NCBI GenBank assembly: GCA_934045905.1
Contig: OW203765.1
Coordinates: 13,455,409 to 13,519,408, forward strand
Reading direction: 5' to 3'
Source: Leuctra nigra
Lineage: Eukaryota > Arthropoda > Insecta > Plecoptera > Leuctridae
DNA: 64,000 nt
A program made the position numbers and the translations under genes. The first letter of the stretch is position 1, and every line of letters begins with the position of its first letter. Below, piece after piece: positions 57,700 to 64,000 of this stretch. The notes under the pieces were generated by a model that saw only the letters and a list, made by a program, of their open reading frames with translations, made no database searches and was not told where the DNA came from.

Positions 57700-57766
57700 G
57701 CTCGATTGGCGATGTTGCGCGTGTCGGTTCTCGCTCATCAACGCGTTACACAGAGCGTCTTCCTAG
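57700..57766 (+). mobile_element. Second family B 3' terminus in tandem
   Basis: A second terminal block (TCGCTCATCAACGCGTTACA, CAGAGCGTCTTCCTAG and T) lies 95 bases after the first, in the same orientation. Confidence 0.6.
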
Positions 57767-58309
57767 TAAATACCAATTAGAGGTAGATGGGCGGAAGTCA
57801 ATTTCAATGTTTCTTAAAGTAAGCTCAAAAACCAGTAATTCTGAGCTGAATTCTTCGTCCAATCATAATTGTAATGATGACATGGGCCATTGTGTAACTT
57901 CAATATAACTTTTTTTGTTAACATCAGTTAAATGGTTACATCAGTTATCAGTTATATACTTGATAGAGCATGATTACATTCTAAAAGTGTGCACCGAGAA
58001 ATCCAAAACATGGCATTCCGCTCTTATACCTTCTTCTGAGAAACGGATATAATGACGCTCACCATGTATTGGTATCACAAATGAAGAATATGTCATGTGT
58101 ATCGGGTCACGATATCAACGTCACGTATATATTTTAACGACGCATTCTGACACTAAAATTTTTCTTAATTTTACATACATTATTTATGTAATAATGATGA
58201 AATGTAATGTAATGGTGTAATGATGTAATGATGTAATGATTGTAATAATACATTATTATTTATTTATTATTTTTCATTAATGGCTTACAATTGGGTACTT
58301 ACGAAATTG
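57767..58309. other. Unassigned spacer
   Basis: Repeat D words at about 57,985. Low-complexity TAATGATG tracts at 58,185-58,255. 'ttttaacgacgcattctgac' at about 58,125 is a loose match to 3,188-3,370. Confidence 0.35.
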
Positions 58310-58460
58310 ATTTACAATAGGGAAGTCTCGTGAAGATTAGATTTCAGAATAATATTTATTTTATGAAAGTTGAGATGTTGCTGAACACAGATGTGGTATT
58401 ATTTTTGTTGTGAGATGAATAGTTTTCAAGTAATTAATTTACAAAGTTTGATAGATCTCC
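58310..58460 (+). repeat. Repeat F, second copy
   Basis: Direct repeat of about 14,590-14,790 (shared 'tatgaaagttgagatgttg', 'acagatgtggta' and 'tttacaaagttt'). Confidence 0.6.
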
Positions 58461-59204
58461 TCTCATTTAAAAACAGGAAAATTGGCAATGACATCACAGT
58501 TTGCTATATTGCCATGGCAACAAGGGAATCCCCATGTCAACACAATGTTCAAGACTTGGAAATGACATCACAGTTCTGATTCTTGTTACTGGCCGTTTTT
58601 CCCGCCAAAAATCCTATAATATTTGAATTTGATTTTTATGAATGAAAATTTAAGATTTCACAAGTAATAAGTGTATTTGTCATTATTATTTGTGTTTATT
58701 TATAGAAATTTCCTAGAATAGAATTTCAGGAGATTTCCCTATTATAGGTAGGTATGATTAAATTGCCTTCCTTCGTACTTTGCCTTACATATTTTGTTGG
58801 GCATTTGGTCTGCTAACGATATAACGTGTGTATTAACGACGCACACTCTGCTGACAAATATTGCTGTCGTTTTATATTTACGCATACCTCACTGGTGCGC
58901 ATTGGTCATGTTTTACAATTACATGACGGGTGGACCCTCTAGTAAATAAAATAATAATCGAATACCTGCGATGAAATAAGGAAATAAGTATACCATTACC
59001 AAAGATGTTATGAATTATCCGTGTTTTAATATAATATCTTTGCCATTACTTCATTCACCATACTTCATTACGTCATGTATTTCTAAATTGATTAAATAAT
59101 TAACACATGGTGGCTGATGTAGGATATTTATTTATTTGTCAATTATTAAGGAAATTTTGTGGTATGATTACCAACGATTTGTACATTCAGATGTGACATT
59201 ATAA
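58461..59204. other. Unassigned spacer
   Basis: No gene. 'attaacgacgcacactctgc' near 58,833 belongs to the same loose motif as 3,188-3,370. Confidence 0.3.
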
Positions 59205-60331
59205 CTAGGAAAACGCTCTGGGTAACGCGTTGATGAGCGAGCACGGATACGCGCAACATCTCGAACCGGTCTATCGAAAATGTAATTAAAAGGAAATAAT
59301 TCTAAAATTTCGCCACAGATTGGTATAAAAATCTCAAAAAATTCCTAAAATATTGGTCCAAATAACCATGCAAAGCTTTAAGTTGATCGATTGAACCTTT
59401 AAGGTGGATTCACACGGCCGTTCCAAACTTCGAGTTTGAAACTCAAGTTTGCCGAAGTTCCGAATCACCGTTCCAAAAACCTTCGTGTGAACTATGAAAA
59501 GATTCGAACTGTGAGGATTGAGATTCAATCTTTCATAGTTCACACGGGAGTTTTTGGAACGGCGATTCGGAACTTTGGCAAACTTGAGTTTCAAACTCGA
59601 AGTTTGGAACGGCCGTGTGAATCCACCTTTATGATTGAACGGTTCCGTGTTAATTTTCAAAAATCACAGGATCTCCTTCAAAAAATATACCTGAGACCAC
59701 TCATATGATATAAGTATAAGTGTATCTACATTATACACAATATCAGATCGACTGTTGAATGGTCATTATCAGTTTCATATGCGTTTGAAAGTTTCTACTC
59801 TAACTACCTTGCCTTGAACTGAAGAGTCGAAGTCGCCGTGAATTTGACAGCCAACACGCAAAAAGTCCGTAAAATGTCAATAACTTTCGGATTTAAACAC
59901 AGATTAGTATGAAAATTGTCAAAAATGCAGATAATGTTGGTCCTAACCATCATGCGAAGTTATAAGTTGATCGTTCAATCGGTTCTAGTTTAAATGTCTA
60001 AAAACACAGGAAAGATGGTTTTAAATTTTAACCAATGGGAGGATTTGGCTGAAACTTTGTTTGATTGGGTACAATGTTGGGGGTAATGACTTGTCAAAAT
60101 TTCAATTTGATCGAAACAACCAGTCGAAAGTTATTTTTTTTAAAATTTGAACCAATCAATGGATTTCAAAAAAATTAGGGTCTGCAACAATCAGAAATGT
60201 TACGTACATGTGTGCAAATTTTCAGCTCGATCGAAGAAAAACTCTGACCTGTATATCGTCAGTAACAGAAAAAAAAAAACAGAGGTCCGTGCCAAAAGAG
60301 CCAAAAGGAGACGCTCGCTTCGCTCGCTCAA
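59205..60331 (-). mobile_element. Family B copy carrying a nested MITE
   Basis: CTAGGAAAACGCTCTGGGTA at 59,205 (3' end, rc) and CGCTCGCTTCGCTCGCTCAA at 60,331 (5' end, rc). Without the 227-base MITE and its duplicated TTA it would be about 897 bases. Confidence 0.7.
59402..59628. mobile_element. Near-palindromic MITE with TTA duplication
   Basis: Ends AGGTGGATTCACACGGCCGT and ACGGCCGTGTGAATCCACCT, with TTA at 59,399-59,401 and 59,629-59,631. The uninterrupted site is present in the family B copies at about 57,475 and 41,065 (rc and diverged). Same family as 35,924-36,127. Confidence 0.92.
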
Positions 60332-60334
60332 TAA

Positions 60335-60745
60335 TTGAGCGAGCGTCACCACGGAACTCTTATGGCACTTTCTCTGTGTTTTTTTTGTCTGCACTGCCCA
60401 GGTCAAACCGCACAACCAATCGATCTGAAATTTTGTACACATACTAACGTAATCTATGCGGTCTCTGGGATCGTTTTTGAAAGGGATCCTGTGAAAGGTT
60501 TAAATTAAAAAAAAAATCTTTCGATTGGTTGGTTTGATCAGTTTGAAATCATTACGACCAACAATATACCCAATCATAAAAAGTTGCAGCCAAATCCTCT
60601 TATTGGATAAAATTTAAACCCATATTTCCTGTGTTTTTAGAAATTTAAACTAGAATCGTATGACCGATCAACTTAAAACTTCGCATGGTTATTGGTACCA
60701 ACATTTAAGGTATTTTTGCCAATTCGCATGCTAATCTGTCGTTAT
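60335..60745 (+). mobile_element. Family B copy, 3'-truncated, TCACCACGG subfamily
   Basis: 5' TTGAGCGAGCGTCACCACGG. It lies head-to-head with the previous copy, separated only by TAA (60,332-60,334). The body ends near 60,745. Confidence 0.6.
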
Positions 60746-60755
60746 TTTCAAAAGT

Positions 60756-60900
60756 TTTTCGGAGTGTCTATTCGCACGAAACACGAAACACGAATTCGTG
60801 CACGATTTTCGTGCGAATAGCCACTCCACTGTGGGCCGGCTATTTGCACGAAAATCGTGCACGATTTTCGTGCCGCATTAGTTCATTTTCGTGTCACTAG
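60756..60900. repeat. Palindromic 'CGTGCACGATTTTCGTGC' block
   Basis: ACGAATTCGTGCACGATTTT and CGTGCGAATAGC, with several self-complementary words, then CCACTGTGGGCCGGC. A related piece (GCGAATAGCCGCGCCACTGT) is at about 28,490. Probably a small foldback element. Confidence 0.5.
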
Positions 60901-61089
60901 AGCGCTCACTAGTCGCGCTGTTCTAGGTTCAGTCGTGTCACCATAGGTGTCACTAGTGTCGTTTTAGTAGTACACTTTCGTGTCGCGAATAGCGTTGGTT
61001 GGCGTCATCGGCTGTCACCGCTGTCCCAGAGCTGAAAGCTGTCAATGTCAGTTTTCCGCCTATTTCATTTGGTTTTCCCTACGTTTTCT

Positions 61090-61290
61090 GAGTGTTCACT
61101 GTGTTTATTTGAGGCTTAGAAATGAAAATGCATGGGAAATGAGTCTTGAAGCAGAACCCATAGTAAAGTGAAGTTCATTACCTATCCTTTCCGAGTGTTC
61201 ACTGTGTTTATTTGAGTCTTAGAAATGAAAATGTATTGGAAATGAGGCTTGAAGCAGAACCCATAGTAAAGTGAAGTTCATTACCTATCC
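61090..61290 (+). repeat. Tandem duplication of ~103 bp
   Basis: GAGTGTTCACTGTGTTTATT begins at 61,090 and again at 61,193. Both units end TTCATTACCTATCCTT. A recent two-copy duplication. Confidence 0.85.
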
Positions 61291-61550
61291 TTGAATTCTA
61301 CCAAAGTACAATGTATGTAGGTAGAAAGAAATATGTAGGAAATATGCTCAACCTTTTCATATTGATGAATACAAAATTATTTTATTTACGTGTATACCTA
61401 CATTCACCTCACCTACTGTTTTCTTACTGGTCTAATAAAATGCATTTTTTATTTTTAAAACAGTTTTTAGAAGATTTTGTAAAATACCCGAGGAAGGTAA
61501 TGGGATTCTACATTTACATTTGGCACTCTTAATGACTTCTAAAAGAATTA

Positions 61551-61618
61551 CTAGGAAAACGCTCTGTGTAACGCGTTGATAAGCGAGCACGGATACGTGC
61601 AAAACCTCGAACCATAAT
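61551..61618 (-). mobile_element. Family B 3'-end fragment
   Basis: CTAGGAAAACGCTCTGTGTA, ACGCGTTGATAAGCGAGCAC and 'gtgcaaaacctcgaacc'. Only about 68 bases. Confidence 0.6.
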
Positions 61619-62389
61619 ACCTTAAAAGCCGGCAATAATATACCTAAAACAACTGAAATCTAGAAGCACGATCCACTAAATTATATAAAAAATAGCTGAA
61701 TTTGCTTCTCATTGCAAGTTATTGCAACAGTTATTGCAAGTCATTGCAACATGATACACACTCATGTGTATTTATTTCAGTATTTAGGTACGTAGGTATT
61801 ATGGAATTATTATAAATAAAAAATACAGAGATTCAAACCACAAAATAGGCCATTATCTAAGTGCTAATATGAGCAAACATAATTTAAGAAACATTATCCA
61901 AACAGTTACTTGCCGTTCCGTATAAAAGAGCTTATTTCTTCTAGCACATTGCTTACCAAACACAAACCTAACACATTGTATCTGATACAAATGAAATAAA
62001 TATTTCATAAACATAATTTCAATTATCAACCAACCAATCTATTTCTACAATCAAGCAAACATTTCATCGGTCTACAAATAATGTACTCAGCCTTTGAAAA
62101 GATTGGAAGTAAGACTGCATGTTAAAACTCTCATAAACAATAAATACCTATACCTATTAACTACATCTTCAAAAATAATAAAATAAACCCTAAGTATAAC
62201 CTCGCATGTATTGCTTTAACTATTATCTAACCGCAAAGAAATAATTGTTACGTATTCAAACAATAATAGATAGACAGCTGCTTGCTTCCGAGTTGTTTTG
62301 AATGGAGCGCATCGGGCGGCCGCAACGGACACCTCGAACCTACAATGCTATTTATATGGGAAAACGCGATTTTTTTTATTTGTGAACGG
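61619..62389. other. Unassigned AT-rich spacer
   Basis: No gene or repeat supported. Confidence 0.3.
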
Positions 62390-62562
62390 ATCTTTCTCAA
62401 AAACTATACAGGTCTAAGTTAGTATGAGATGAAGGTGTGTGCAAAATTTCAGATCGATACGTTGACCGGTGCGGCCTGGGTTGAACCAGCAAAAAAAAAC
62501 ACACACACACACAGAGAAAGTGCCGCAAGAGTCAAGTGGAGACGCTCGCTCCGCTCGCTTAA
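62390..62562 (-). mobile_element. Family B 5'-end fragment
   Basis: 'gtgcaaaatttcagatcgat' to CGCTCGCTCCGCTCGCTTAA at 62,562, with a CACACACACA tract in the T-rich part. The 3' half is missing. Confidence 0.6.
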
Positions 62563-63639
62563 TTACACGAGTCATCAAGTGGGATTGGCTCAGGGGTAGA
62601 ACACAATATCTCAACAATGTAATGTTAATATATGTTTTATTGCAAAATAAATAAAGTTTCATTGAAATTGTAAAGAACAATTCAAAGTAGGCAATAGGCA
62701 TAAGTTATAAATGCAGCGGTTAACTTCTATTATTTGGCTGCAGTGGCAAGGTCGTCTTGGTTGTTTACCACCAGGTAAAGCGACTGCCGGCGTTGACCTT
62801 TGCGATGATGCGACCCAGTGACCTCAAGTAACCAGCAGTGATAACAAAAATGACAAGAGAATTGTCATTGTTGTGTAGAGATGCTGCGCTGTTTACTCGG
62901 CGTCGATTTCGTGGCCCCATGGTTACGAAGGCATCTTGTCCTCGGCTCGTTCAAAGACTTGTAATCCCCTGGCTGTTGGCTGAAGCAAGTTGGTTCTGCA
63001 TGTAAAGCAGGAACTGCAGACTCGTCGGAAACTCCCGGAGTACGCAAGTCGCTGTCCACGCATGGTTCGGTGTAAATTAGTATCACTGTTCGTTGCGGTT
63101 GCACAATTGAAAGCACCGATGAATTAATCTACTACTAATCTTGGCATACCCGCCGCGACCATCTCACGTGACCTCCCCTCCCCTCGAATAATCTACCCTA
63201 GATAGGCAAACCGACACAAGAAGGATTCAAGAATATGGACAAAATTTTAAAAATGTTACCGTCTGACGGTAAATTTACCCGAGGAAAAATACGGTAAATT
63301 CCACATCACTAATACTTTATTCATTACATTTCTGTAGTTAGAGTAATGTATCGAACCTCCTTCTTTGACTACACAGCTTGAAAGGATCTCACTTATGAAG
63401 AAACTTGCATTCTCTTCTTCTGTGAGAGGTTCTTTGTGACATGTTGTGGGAGGGTTATTTACGGAAACCACGGTCTACAGCTGGTTTCTTCTACTCTCGT
63501 ATTCGTTCACAGTTCTGTAGCGATGGCGGAGAGTCACTCGGCACAGCACATCACCGTCTGCTCCATAAGATTGGTATGAATGGGACACGTGAACCAGCTG
63601 AAAACAATTTAATATATGATTACGGCAATAATAACTTTT
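62563..63639. other. Unassigned; possible minus-strand exon at 62,865-63,116
   Basis: 62,865-63,116 is open on the minus strand (ends KSTPSKQRSISTQQ) and GC-richer, with an acceptor-like CTGCTTTACATGCAG inside. No domain, so I only flag it. Confidence 0.2.
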
Positions 63640-63706
63640 AGAGATGTTGCACGTAGGTAGGTACCGGTGCTCGCTCATCACCGCGTTACAACTAGCGGTT
63701 TCCTAG
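63640..63706 (+). mobile_element. Family B 3'-end fragment
   Basis: CGCTCATCACCGCGTTACAA, CTAGCGGTTTCCTAG and T. The hairpin is mutated. Confidence 0.5.
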
Positions 63707-64000
63707 TTTAAAATTTTAGAAACCTACTTACTACCTACCACGATAACGATAAGGTTTCCTTCAAGGCGTAGCGTCTGAAACACAATTATGCTGAACTTGT
63801 CTCGTAGTATTGACAATCATCTTCAATCCCTCGTCGTAGTACGTTGCCGACAGAAGCTGCTCTTGCGATCACCAAAAATCATTCACTATAATGGAGATAG
63901 CACTTAGCAGGCATATAGATATTGACAATAAGGCAACTCATCATGTCATTAGTAAACTGGCTCTTTGAGAAATATTTCATGCATAGTATGGCCAATTTAT
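63707..64000. other. Unassigned end of window
   Basis: Nothing recognised. Confidence 0.3.

Overview
The window is AT-rich, intron-bearing, repeat-dominated eukaryotic DNA. Insect-type 5S rRNA-derived and tRNA-derived SINE heads, a Harbinger (HARBI1-type) transposase and an R3H gene of the encore/R3HDM class point to an arthropod, probably an insect. I cannot name the species.

Only one host gene is convincing. It lies on the + strand from about 15.5 kb to at least 32.4 kb. Its first visible exon carries thirteen complete, in-frame 41-residue repeats and ends at the start of an R3H domain. The next exon completes that domain. Five further short exons follow (24,932; 26,252; 27,073; 30,117; 32,377), all with compatible splice phases. 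Joined, they encode an RG-rich linker and then an RRM-like fold, so the product looks like an R3H plus RRM RNA-binding protein. Its 5' and 3' ends lie outside what I can resolve. The only other coding remnants are a Harbinger transposase pseudogene (8.4-11.8 kb, minus), a C2H2 zinc-finger remnant (39.2-39.8 kb, minus) and a LINE 3' end (51.4 kb).

The rest is layered mobile DNA. Family A (546-2,323; 3,732-6,625; 9,609-11,439 rc; 19,303-22,132 rc, plus fragments) starts with a GTGGAGCG/CGCTCCAC hairpin, carries arrays of a YY1-ETS-CRE-like composite motif, and ends in a foldback segment. The hairpins sit next to a recurrent AGCCAAGTC word. Family B (about 16 copies or fragments) has a 5' end TTGAGCGAGC and a 3' hairpin followed by CTAG|T, as in a Helitron-like element. 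MITEs with clear target-site duplications (TA, TTA/TAA, 8 bp) are nested in each other and in family B. Several SINE families are present, including one derived from 5S rRNA.

Layout: 0-12 kb, family A copies in opposite orientations around a broken Harbinger gene; 12-14 kb, a TIR element with a family B insertion; 15.5-32.4 kb, the R3H/RRM gene with introns full of family A, B and MITE insertions; 32.8-38.7 kb, nested MITEs, a 5S SINE and family B; 39-47 kb, zinc-finger remnant, family B and a primer-binding-site-like satellite; 47-56 kb, mostly unassigned DNA with promoter-like GC-richer patches; 56-64 kb, family B tandem and head-to-head insertions. All boundaries were read by eye, with no database search.
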